NCBI GenBank assembly: GCA_021732245.1
Contig: JAKFVJ010000498.1
Span: 1-5,629, forward strand
DNA from: Candidatus Obscuribacterales bacterium
GTDB lineage: Bacteria; Cyanobacteriota; Vampirovibrionia; Obscuribacterales; Obscuribacteraceae
DNA length: 5,629 nt
Reading direction: 5' to 3'
The notes under the pieces are model-generated. The model worked only from the letters and a program-made list of their open reading frames with translations. It had not been told where the DNA came from and did not search any database. Position 1 is the first letter of the stretch. Every line of letters begins with the position of its first letter. The translations under genes and the position numbers were made by a program. This document shows, piece after piece, positions 1-4,735 of this stretch.

Positions 1-31
1 CAACGACATTTACAATATTTGAGAATTTCAT
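1..31 (-). CDS. DEDDh 3'-5' exonuclease paralogue, N-terminal fragment cut by window edge
   Basis: Only the first ten codons are present, reading MKFSNIVNVV from the ATG at 31 down to the window edge. The full exonuclease gene at 4134-4664 begins MKFSNIANVV, followed by the catalytic Asp. Of the nine codons after ATG, seven differ only by synonymous changes, one is identical and one gives Val for Ala. The next base, G, also fits an Asp codon. That pattern shows coding sequence under protein-level selection rather than a chance match. A GAGG element lies about nine bases upstream. The gene follows the 68-370 gene by 36 bp on the same strand. The function is inferred entirely from the paralogue, because the catalytic part lies outside the window. 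Confidence 0.72.
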   Translation of the reverse strand, partial: MKFSNIVNVV

Positions 32-67
32 CAGTCAGGACCTCACTCAGTTCAGAATCCGATGCAG

Positions 68-370
68 TTAGTCATATCCGCTACTGCCCGTAGATGCGAT
101 GTACTTCTTCAGTGTTATCGACTTCTTGCTCGAGGAGACTGTCCATCCCTTACCCCGGTAGACTCTTGCAACTTCGTCGATTACGCCTTCTTCGCTAATG
201 TCTTCTACAGAGACGGTAACGGTGGCATACGTCGTTTTCATTTGAGTCTTGAACTCTTTTTCGCAACGAGCGATGAGTTTTTCTACCGGATCTTTGACGG
301 TATCTAAATAGCTCTCATATGCTTCATCCGGTGTGGAAGCGCTGGTGTCGTAACTTCTTTTCTTAACCAT
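68..370 (-). CDS. Hypothetical protein, 100 aa, alpha/beta, function unknown
   Basis: I do not recognise this protein. Its ATG at 370 is preceded by AGAGG with an eight-base gap. The N-terminus is basic (MVKKRSYD). A likely helix follows at about residues 14-45, rich in Glu and Lys. Next come a beta-like stretch (TYATVTVSVEDI), a helix (EEGVIDEVARVYRGKG) and a final Ser/Lys-rich strand pair ending near residue 90. The short tail is Gly/Ser-rich. No signal peptide, membrane segment or metal motif is visible. It sits 55 bp after the 426-680 gene and 36 bp before the exonuclease start at the left edge, so all three are probably cotranscribed. Confidence 0.75.
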   Translation of the reverse strand: MVKKRSYDTSASTPDEAYESYLDTVKDPVEKLIARCEKEFKTQMKTTYATVTVSVEDISEEGVIDEVARVYRGKGWTVSSSKKSITLKKYIASTGSSGYD

Positions 371-425
371 TGTTAAAACCTCTGAAAATGCTCTGCTACT
401 TCTGGTCCAACGTTCGTGGCTTCTC

Positions 426-680
426 TCACTTGGCTGCTTCTTTGTACTTTGCCAAGGCAGCTTCCAACTTACCTTCGCCGCCGCGAGCTCCAGCTACTGT
501 AACGACTTCAAATGCAACGCTAGATGGTGCAGCGACCCAGTTGATATTGCACAGCGGCAAATCAGCCATCCTCGCTATCTCAGCAATTCTCTCTACCCAG
601 TCGGTAACTCTACCTTCCTTGGTAGCATCGATGATCTGATGAGCCAACGCTCCCTTTTGTGGTCCGCTTAATCCGCTCAT
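426..680 (-). CDS. Small helical protein, 84 aa, possibly effector-associated domain (EAD1-like)
   Basis: This gene has a strong start: AAAGGAG lies eight bases before the ATG at 680. The protein opens MSGLSGPQKGALAHQIIDA, continues with an amphipathic helix (DWVERIAEIARM) and a short WVAAPSSVAFEVV stretch, and ends in a helix (KLEAALAKYKEA). The opening LSGPQ..L...IIDA and the later VAFEVV..A.ARG....LEAAL recall, from memory, the start and end of effector-associated domain 1. EAD1 is a roughly 85-residue Death-like adaptor domain of bacterial conflict systems, and the length fits. The resemblance is by eye and weak in the middle, so the function stays open. It lies 43 bp downstream of the 724-1230 gene, in the same probable operon. 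Confidence 0.75.
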   Translation of the reverse strand: MSGLSGPQKGALAHQIIDATKEGRVTDWVERIAEIARMADLPLCNINWVAAPSSVAFEVVTVAGARGGEGKLEAALAKYKEAAK

Positions 681-723
681 ACGTAAATCTCCTTTACTTC
701 AATTTCCAAACTCGAGCGATCTT

Positions 724-1230
724 TTATTGCTTTTCCTCTGTCTCCTGAACTGCAGCGAAGCAGACGATGGACGGCAACAAGGAGATTTCAGCACCTTGAT
801 CCCAGCCGTCAAAATATGCCGGTCTTTGGGAATTGTGCCAACTGCGCCCGTCCTCGAGGACAAGCGTTTGTCCGGGGGCAAAGGTTCTCCCTTCGCCGAA
901 TAATTCGTCGGAGTCATTGATTCGGTTAAGCAAGCACTCAATACCGCGGCCGCTGCCGGGGGACATTGCGGTAATACGTGCTTTGTAGTCCAGCGACAAG
1001 GAAATTTTGGTCGGTATCAGTTTTTTCTCTGTGCCACACATCCAATTGACGTTTGCTATCCATTCGAAAGTGTCGGTAGCGCCGGTCTCTGTGCCTACGG
1101 ATTTGTCCTTCAGTTCGGGAATGAGCTTGTTCCATTTACCGACTGCGCATAATGTGATCATTGAGACAACAATCAATTTCAATCTCCCGTCCTTTACGAT
1201 TGTCGCTTGTGTTTCTTTGAGGTTAGTCAT
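724..1230 (-). CDS. Hypothetical protein, 168 aa, function unknown
   Basis: I do not recognise this protein. The open frame extends to an ATG at 1326, but I chose the ATG at 1230 (MTNLKETQ). It has AGGT about nine bases upstream, and the extra 32 codons would run through a 9-bp hairpin at 1249-1278 and read like non-coding sequence. Residues 19-30 are hydrophobic (LIVVSMITLCAV), but this is too short for a confident membrane helix. The rest looks beta-rich and contains several Trp and four Cys, a PGSGRG loop near the middle, and an acidic, Gln/Glu-rich C-terminus (QETEEKQ). It lies between the family X gene at 1385-1720 and the 426-680 gene. Confidence 0.72.
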   Translation of the reverse strand: MTNLKETQATIVKDGRLKLIVVSMITLCAVGKWNKLIPELKDKSVGTETGATDTFEWIANVNWMCGTEKKLIPTKISLSLDYKARITAMSPGSGRGIECLLNRINDSDELFGEGRTFAPGQTLVLEDGRSWHNSQRPAYFDGWDQGAEISLLPSIVCFAAVQETEEKQ

Positions 1231-1248
1231 GTTGTTATACCTGTGAAA

Positions 1249-1278
1249 GAGGAAAGGTGGTGTTGTACGCCTTTCCTC
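1249..1278 (-). promoter_or_regulatory. 9-bp hairpin in the leader of the 724-1230 gene
   Basis: On the minus strand GAGGAAAGG pairs perfectly with CCTTTCCTC across a 12-base loop. The hairpin ends 18 bases before the ATG at 1230 and lies in the 154-bp gap after the family X stop at 1385. Only three T residues follow the stem, so it is a poor intrinsic terminator. It could be a weak terminator or attenuator for the upstream gene, or an mRNA-stabilising leader hairpin. The rest of the gap, 1279-1384, shows no convincing gene or promoter. Confidence 0.45.
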
Positions 1279-1384
1279 GCGGGGGATGATAGTGGGATTT
1301 TTAGTGAGCCCGGTCACCTTTGTCATTATGTTCTATCCATTCGGTCCAGAAATTCGAGTAGTCGCGACTGAGTTATGTTTCCAC

Positions 1385-1720
1385 TTACTTTTTCTTCTCC
1401 TGCTTCAGCAAGTCGACTTTCTTCTTCTTGTTTTTCTTGCCGACATATTTGGTCTCAACGAGTTCGGACAAGTCCTCAAGCTCGTAGTAAGCAGCAGGAT
1501 GATGCTCCGGCGCTATCACCACGCAATTCAATATCTCTGTCTCATCGTTAGGATTAGGAAAAGACATCAACTCGAAATAACACGAGGAATATTTGATCTT
1601 GGTCCTGTCCTTGTGCACAAGCTTCAGCTCCTGGCTGCAATTGTTCAATTTATCCTGCGGAGCTTTCTGCAACTCCTTGGCTCGGTCATGTGCTTTTTGA
1701 AGGGCGAATTTAACTGTCAT
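1385..1720 (-). CDS. Family X protein (paralogue 1), 111 aa, function unknown
   Basis: The start at 1720 has AAAGGAGA about six bases upstream. The protein aligns without gaps to the 4736-5062 product over 82 residues, with 47 identities by hand count (about 57%). Shared features are NC (Cys28), H.DRT, YSSCY.E.M (Cys47), NC (Cys66), PEHH (71-74), LEDL.ELVE.KY and a DLLKQ tail. Three Cys and three His are conserved in both copies, which suggests a metal site or structural role, but this is inference. The C-terminus is very Lys-rich. No membrane segment is present, so it is probably cytosolic. A terminator-shaped hairpin (1745-1773) separates it from the preceding zinc-knuckle gene, yet leaves no room for a normal promoter. 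Confidence 0.85.
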   Translation of the reverse strand: MTVKFALQKAHDRAKELQKAPQDKLNNCSQELKLVHKDRTKIKYSSCYFELMSFPNPNDETEILNCVVIAPEHHPAAYYELEDLSELVETKYVGKKNKKKKVDLLKQEKKK

Positions 1721-1744
1721 AAGTCTCTCCTTTCACTTTCTGCC

Positions 1745-1773
1745 AAAACAAAAGGGGCTTTTGAAGAAGCCCC
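1745..1773 (-). terminator. Intrinsic terminator or attenuator between 1802-2146 and 1385-1720
   Basis: On the minus strand GGGGCTT pairs with AAGCCCC across the loop CTTCAA, followed by TTTTGTTTT. This has the form of a rho-independent terminator for the 1802-2146 gene. Only about 24 bases separate the T-tract from the ATG at 1720, so no promoter fits between them. Partial readthrough or attenuation into the family X gene is therefore likely. Confidence 0.72.
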
Positions 1774-1801
1774 AACTCAAACTTCTGATAGTTACTACTC
1801 C

Positions 1802-2146
1802 TTACTCGTCGGACATGGGCTTGCCGCTTTCCAAGTCAGCAAGCTCCTTCTTATTCTTCTCCAAACACTCTTCCAGCCCCTTCACCTCGTCTTGAAGCTT
1901 TTCAATTCGCTTCGACACTTCTTGCTTATGTCGCTCAACGGCCGTGGTTAGATTGGCAACGGCCGCTCGCAATCCTTGGATGCGAGCTTTACGATACTTT
2001 TCTTCGTTATGCTCACCGGTGCCGTCGCAGATTGAACAAGGCAAATAGAGCGCTTCGCCCATGCAACCGCCACCACTGTGCCTGTACTCGCCTTCGCCTT
2101 TGCATGAGCGACACTTCTCTTGTTGTTTTTCTTCTGACTCTGTCAT
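1802..2146 (-). CDS. CxxCxGxG zinc-knuckle protein with C-terminal coiled coil, 114 aa
   Basis: Residues 12-19 (CRSCKGEG) and 37-44 (CSICDGTG) are two CxxCxGxG motifs, the signature of DnaJ-type zinc knuckles. Together they supply the four Cys for one zinc ion. DnaJ normally has four such motifs behind a J domain. Here there are only two, no J domain and no substrate-binding domain. Residues about 48-107 are charged, with heptad-like Leu/Val spacing (RIEKLQDEVKGLEECLEKNK), and form a likely coiled coil for oligomerisation or partner binding. The start at 2146 has AAGGA eight bases upstream. Stand-alone knuckles of this type often act as scaffolds, so a chaperone role should not be assumed. 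Confidence 0.85.
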   Translation of the reverse strand: MTESEEKQQEKCRSCKGEGEYRHSGGGCMGEALYLPCSICDGTGEHNEEKYRKARIQGLRAAVANLTTAVERHKQEVSKRIEKLQDEVKGLEECLEKNKKELADLESGKPMSDE

Positions 2147-2209
2147 GATTGTTTTCCTTATATTGTTGCATCTAGAACTTTCAGCATATCGGGCATGACT
2201 TGTTAGCCA

Positions 2210-2947
2210 TTACACAGTCAAAGCTTGAATTACGAATTTCTTGAACAGCCTTCGAGATTGATTTGGCGTCTTCTCAAAGGCACTGACGACGAATTGCATG
2301 TAGCCCTGCTCCTTCGGAAAGAAGCAAACATGCACTCGATCGTCACTTCTCTCCAACCCCCACTTGGTGGCCGCTGGAGTCCATCTGGGCTGGCCGCTCG
2401 CAAAACACAGACCGGATAATTCCTGCACTTCATAAGACAGACCTTGATCTGCTTGTGACTGCCTGAAGAAGACGAAGTGTGCAGGCATCGGGTGCACAAG
2501 CACAGAAACCAAACCGGCTGGTTCGCCACGAACGGCCGTAAGTTCGTGGTCTAAATCAATCAACGTATTCTGCGGGGATTCCGGCGTCACTCGCACGGGA
2601 TAACCACCCGATTTATTGACGGTCAGCGTGCCATATTTGTGAAACATGCCACCAAAATTAGGCTCTTCGACCGTCAATTTGATAGCAACCTGAGCTTCAC
2701 TAGACGGTGATAGGCACTGAACCCATTTCGTGACAAGCAGCCCTCCCAGTTTGTCGTCTTTGAGCACGCGTCGAAATTTATCCGGTAGGTCACCAAAGCA
2801 ACCTGCCGCAAACTTGAATTCCGCCGAGACCGCATTGCCGACATTACAAAACGCCACCAAATCATTTTCTTGAGCGACAATTTCTTGTGTCAAAGCAGTC
2901 TCTCCATCAAGTTTGCATAAATGAATCCTCTGATTACTTGAATTCAT
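2210..2947 (-). CDS. Hypothetical protein, 245 aa, probably beta-rich
   Basis: I do not recognise this protein. The start at 2947 is secure, with AGGAGG about six bases upstream. It is the first gene of the left minus-strand block. Alternating hydrophobic residues suggest many beta strands, for example QVAIKLTVEE, KYGTLTVNKSG, GLVSVLVHPMPAHFVFF and YMQFVVSAFEK. There is no signal peptide, membrane helix or recognisable catalytic motif. The C-terminus is basic (RRLFKKFVIQAL). The stop codon overlaps, as TAATG, the ATG of a nine-codon frame ending CPIC, which is probably chance. The spacing to the next gene (63 bp) is consistent with cotranscription. Its promoter probably lies in 2950-3120, but no convincing -35/-10 pair was found. 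Confidence 0.85.
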   Translation of the reverse strand: MNSSNQRIHLCKLDGETALTQEIVAQENDLVAFCNVGNAVSAEFKFAAGCFGDLPDKFRRVLKDDKLGGLLVTKWVQCLSPSSEAQVAIKLTVEEPNFGGMFHKYGTLTVNKSGGYPVRVTPESPQNTLIDLDHELTAVRGEPAGLVSVLVHPMPAHFVFFRQSQADQGLSYEVQELSGLCFASGQPRWTPAATKWGLERSDDRVHVCFFPKEQGYMQFVVSAFEKTPNQSRRLFKKFVIQALTV

Positions 2948-3120
2948 GTGATCCTCCTATGTTGAAGTTATGGCTGTTAATAAATGGCGCACTTGCCTTC
3001 GTTGGCGCCGAAGATTCCTTAGAAGGTGTTATCTCTTTGATTGTGGATGAAACGCAGGAGAGTCCAGCAGTTGTCATACACGCAATTCACGAGCACCGCG
3101 GGCGCCTGACAAGTCCATTT

Positions 3121-3170
3121 TTCGTAGGGGCGCCTGGTATGCGCCCTCATGCATCCGCCCGGCAACCGGT
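3121..3170. repeat. GC-rich palindromic intergenic repeat
   Basis: The stretch contains GGGCGC, a seven-base loop and GCGCCC (3128-3146), extendable by a G-T pair, then ATGCAT and CCGCCCGGCAACCGG. From memory, TTCGTAGGGGCG-type palindromes followed by CGCCCGG are common dispersed intergenic repeats in several bacterial phyla. It lies in the 268-bp gap between the divergent genes at 2947 and 3216. Only one copy is visible in the window, so its status as a repeat rests on resemblance. The remaining gap, 2948-3120, shows no gene I would support. Confidence 0.45.
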
Positions 3171-3184
3171 CCTATGAGGTCAGT

Positions 3185-3190
3185 TATAAT
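3185..3190 (+). promoter_or_regulatory. Possible -10 box (TATAAT) for the 3216-3494 gene
   Basis: A perfect TATAAT lies 26 bases before the ATG at 3216. Transcription would begin near 3197, just before GAGGAGA. No good -35 is found 16-18 bases upstream (the region is GC-rich repeat sequence). The site therefore either depends on an activator, or is chance. Confidence 0.35.
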
Positions 3191-3215
3191 GCTTCGTGAG
3201 GAGAAACTTGCACGT

Positions 3216-3494
3216 ATGAGCAGCTATAACGATTACAGACTGTCTTCTGATACTTCTCCTGAGACAGAAAGACTACTCTTCCACTTACTGGGGCAAAAAT
3301 CCCCAGCAGAACGGCTGCAGATGGTCTCCAAATCAACCATCATGATGCAGTCCCTATCACTTAATGGTTTGCGTGAGCGTTATCCTGAAGATACAGACAT
3401 TCAGCTGAGAATTAGACTGGCTGAGCTCCTTCACGGCAAAGACATCGCCACAAAAATAACCAACAAATTGATGAGTACACAAGATCGTGAATGA
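3216..3494 (+). CDS. Small conserved-type protein, 92 aa, usually paired with a nucleotidyltransferase
   Basis: The core SPAERLQMVSKSTIMMQSLS, then GLRERYP, a charged helix and AELLHGKDIATKI, matches a pattern I recall from small bacterial and cyanobacterial proteins (SPAERL...GIR.RYP...L...LLG). Those are encoded directly before nucleotidyltransferase-fold genes. Their biochemical role is not firmly known to me. The protein is helical and cytosolic, with no membrane segment. I chose ATG 3216 because TATAAT at 3185 and GAGGAG at about 3198 precede it. ATG 3189 (GAGGT nine bases upstream) and ATG 3174 (no ribosome site) are alternatives that add 9 or 14 residues. Its stop overlaps the start of the 3487-3570 remnant, the spacing expected of a coupled gene pair. 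Confidence 0.8.
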   Translation: MSSYNDYRLSSDTSPETERLLFHLLGQKSPAERLQMVSKSTIMMQSLSLNGLRERYPEDTDIQLRIRLAELLHGKDIATKITNKLMSTQDRE

Positions 3495-3570
3495 CGAACC
3501 AATAGAAGTTACTCTTCCAGCAAAAGATCTTGGTGTCATTGATCTTCTTCAGCGACTGCTGCCAGATTGA
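3487..3570 (+). pseudogene. Probable nucleotidyltransferase remnant: both ends kept, middle deleted
   Basis: A GTG start at 3487 overlaps the end of the 3216-3494 gene by eight bases and opens a 27-codon frame. It begins MNDEPIEVTLPA and ends AKDLGVIDLLQRLLPD. From memory, nucleotidyltransferases paired with the upstream family often begin with a PIEVTL-type strand. They often end with a W-A-..-LGV-.-DLL-.-.-L helix. The frame therefore looks like the two termini joined, with the catalytic middle (GGSLAS and D.D motifs, roughly 150 or more residues) missing. The ribosome site is weak. It could instead be a true short peptide. The terminator hairpin follows ten bases after the stop. Confidence 0.4.
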
Positions 3571-3579
3571 CAGGCAGTT

Positions 3580-3613
3580 AAAGAAATGGGAGCAAATCGA
3601 CTCCCATTTCTTT
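3580..3613. terminator. Bidirectional terminator, perfect 13-bp stem
   Basis: AAAGAAATGGGAG pairs perfectly with CTCCCATTTCTTT across the eight-base loop CAAATCGA. The stem ends in A/T-rich sequence on both sides, giving TTTCTTTGTT on the plus strand and TTTCTTTAACT on the minus strand. It lies between the convergent genes 3216-3494 (+) and 3706-4137 (-) and should stop transcription from both. The 3614-3705 stretch holds no strong gene, apart from the end of a possible small frame at 3657-3743. Confidence 0.8.
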
Positions 3614-3705
3614 GTTCACAGCCAGTGAATCAACCAGATGTATTGGTCACAATTATTCATGAACTTTTGCCTCCGTAGGGTTTTCCCTTCATGTCCTTGA
3701 AGCCG

Positions 3706-4137
3706 CTAGATTCCTGGTGGCAGGGATTTTCCTTCCTCGGCATATTGTTCGACGAATTTCCACTTCGTATTGCCGTACGCGATACAAGCAGAGCAGCCTA
3801 TCTTGTGACTGACCATAGTGACAGCCGCTGCCAGAACCATGCAGTAAAAGCAAAGATCATCGAGACTCTTATTCAGAGCCAACACAAAATATGCAACTAA
3901 CAATGCCCATCCGAGCAGAACAGTGATTCGCACATCTCTGCGATAAGAACCCAATGCGATACTCATTGCTGCATCAAACAGCTTGCGAACATTGCCGTCG
4001 GGTGTTTTGCCTCCGTCATCGTTGCACTGCTTGAGCAGTTTTTTGATTTGAATGCTTTCCCGAATGCACTTAACGCAAAGCCAGAGTGTGACTAGGGTCA
4101 TCGCAACTATTAAGACGTCAACATTAGTTACGTTCAT
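3706..4137 (-). CDS. Three-helix membrane protein, 143 aa, function unknown
   Basis: The sequence shows three likely membrane helices: about residues 6-22 (VDVLIVAMTLVTLWLCV), 71-88 (ITVLLGWALLVAYFVLAL) and 96-114 (CFYCMVLAAAVTMV..). A basic, mainly hydrophilic loop of about 45 residues separates helices 1 and 2. It contains seven Cys, including CFYC and CSAC near the third helix. The C-terminus is soluble. The ATG overlaps the exonuclease stop as ATGA, so the two are translationally coupled and the membrane protein may anchor or regulate the exonuclease. That link is inference. No family is recognised. The gene ends the right-hand minus-strand block just before the terminator. Confidence 0.85.
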   Translation of the reverse strand: MNVTNVDVLIVAMTLVTLWLCVKCIRESIQIKKLLKQCNDDGGKTPDGNVRKLFDAAMSIALGSYRRDVRITVLLGWALLVAYFVLALNKSLDDLCFYCMVLAAAVTMVSHKIGCSACIAYGNTKWKFVEQYAEEGKSLPPGI

Positions 4138-4664
4138 ACATATTCCTCTTCATTGTCGATAAACCGTCGTTCAGGCATTACTACCAACCCCACTCGTGCA
4201 ATATTTAAAGAGTCATCGACGCCCAAGTGCGGTCTGCCTTCGAATTTCATTCCGAAGGTGGCAAGCATGCCTTCCAAGCTAACTTTCTCCATTTGCCCTG
4301 TCGCCATCGCGTAGAGAATAGAGATATTCATTCTGTGATCGCTGAACTTAGCGCCCAATTGCTCTTCCAAGAATGGGATTTCGTTACTCATGTCAGTCAA
4401 CAGAAGTCGGTTTCTGAAACCATGCTTGTTGAACAACACATGCAAAATCTGCTCGAGTTCCATGCCTTGTCGTCGCAGTTTTCGATTAGTCCATCCGGTG
4501 AGCGCTGTAATCTCAGGTGAAATCTCGAAGTCGACCTTTACAGGCATGCAGTAACTCTTCAGGATTTTTCTCTCTTTCAAATTAAGCGTCGTCAATCCAA
4601 CTTCAATCAGCCGACCTTCTTGGTGTTCGCAGTCGACTACGTTTGCTATATTGGAAAACTTCAT
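4134..4664 (-). CDS. DEDDh-type 3'-5' exonuclease, Eri1/KapD-like, 176 aa
   Basis: This protein has the RNase T/DEDDh exonuclease layout and should trim RNA or DNA from the 3' end using two metal ions. Exo I is D11-C-E13, followed by IEVGL. ISPEITALTGWT (48-59) matches the family's lsp-x-x-x-LTGIt element. Exo II is TDMSNEIPFL (90-99), where the usual catalytic Asp after Trp is Glu95. Exo III is HLGVDDSLNIAR (146-157), with His146 and Asp151, nearly the Eri1 motif H-x-G-x-DD-x-x-NIAR. The length fits a single catalytic domain with no SAP or other RNA-binding domain. I chose ATG 4664 because GGAGGTG sits six bases upstream. The ATG at 4679 overlaps that site. Its first ten codons are paralogous to the gene at the left edge. 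Confidence 0.88.
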   Translation of the reverse strand: MKFSNIANVVDCEHQEGRLIEVGLTTLNLKERKILKSYCMPVKVDFEISPEITALTGWTNRKLRRQGMELEQILHVLFNKHGFRNRLLLTDMSNEIPFLEEQLGAKFSDHRMNISILYAMATGQMEKVSLEGMLATFGMKFEGRPHLGVDDSLNIARVGLVVMPERRFIDNEEEYV

Positions 4665-4670
4665 CGATTT

Positions 4671-4677
4671 CACCTCC
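4671..4677 (-). promoter_or_regulatory. Ribosome binding site deciding the exonuclease start
   Basis: GGAGGTG on the minus strand lies six bases before ATG 4664. An in-frame ATG at 4679 immediately precedes it, so starting there would place the ribosome site inside the coding region. Confidence 0.75.
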
Positions 4678-4688
4678 ATGGCGAAGCG

Positions 4689-4712
4689 GAGACTCCTTTC
4701 GAAAGAAGTCTC
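4689..4712 (-). promoter_or_regulatory. Intergenic hairpin before the exonuclease gene
   Basis: On the minus strand GAGACT, a mismatch and CTTT pair with AAAG and AGTCTC around a very short CG-centred loop. There is no T-tract, so it is not a standard terminator. The descending arm contains AAAGGAG, which would be hidden when folded, but the exonuclease uses a second site, GGAGGTG, closer to its start. Possible roles are RNA processing, stability or attenuation after the family X gene. Confidence 0.4.
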
Positions 4713-4735
4713 TATATGGATTCGTTTATCGTCGA

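Noticed and set aside
1231..1326. N-terminal extension of the 724-1230 gene to ATG 1326
   Set aside because: It runs through a 9-bp hairpin and has low-quality composition. ATG 1230 has an AGGT at suitable distance.
1286..1951. Long plus-strand frame rich in Leu and Phe
   Set aside because: It is antisense to the family X gene and the zinc-knuckle gene, both supported by motifs, a paralogue and ribosome sites. The Leu/Phe bias mirrors their Lys/Glu content.
2181..2210. Nine-codon frame MANKSCPIC overlapping the 2210-2947 stop as TAATG
   Set aside because: Too short to support as a gene. The CPIC ending beside a CxxC gene is suggestive of a remnant but could easily be chance.
2887..3177. Plus-strand frame of 96 codons in the divergent intergenic region
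   Set aside because: Its 5' part lies antisense to the 2210-2947 gene and its C-terminal part is the translated GC-rich palindrome. There is no ribosome site before either ATG (2887 or 2959).
4665..4679. Upstream ATG 4679 for the exonuclease
   Set aside because: It overlaps the GGAGGTG that serves ATG 4664, and the left-edge paralogue also begins MKFSNI.
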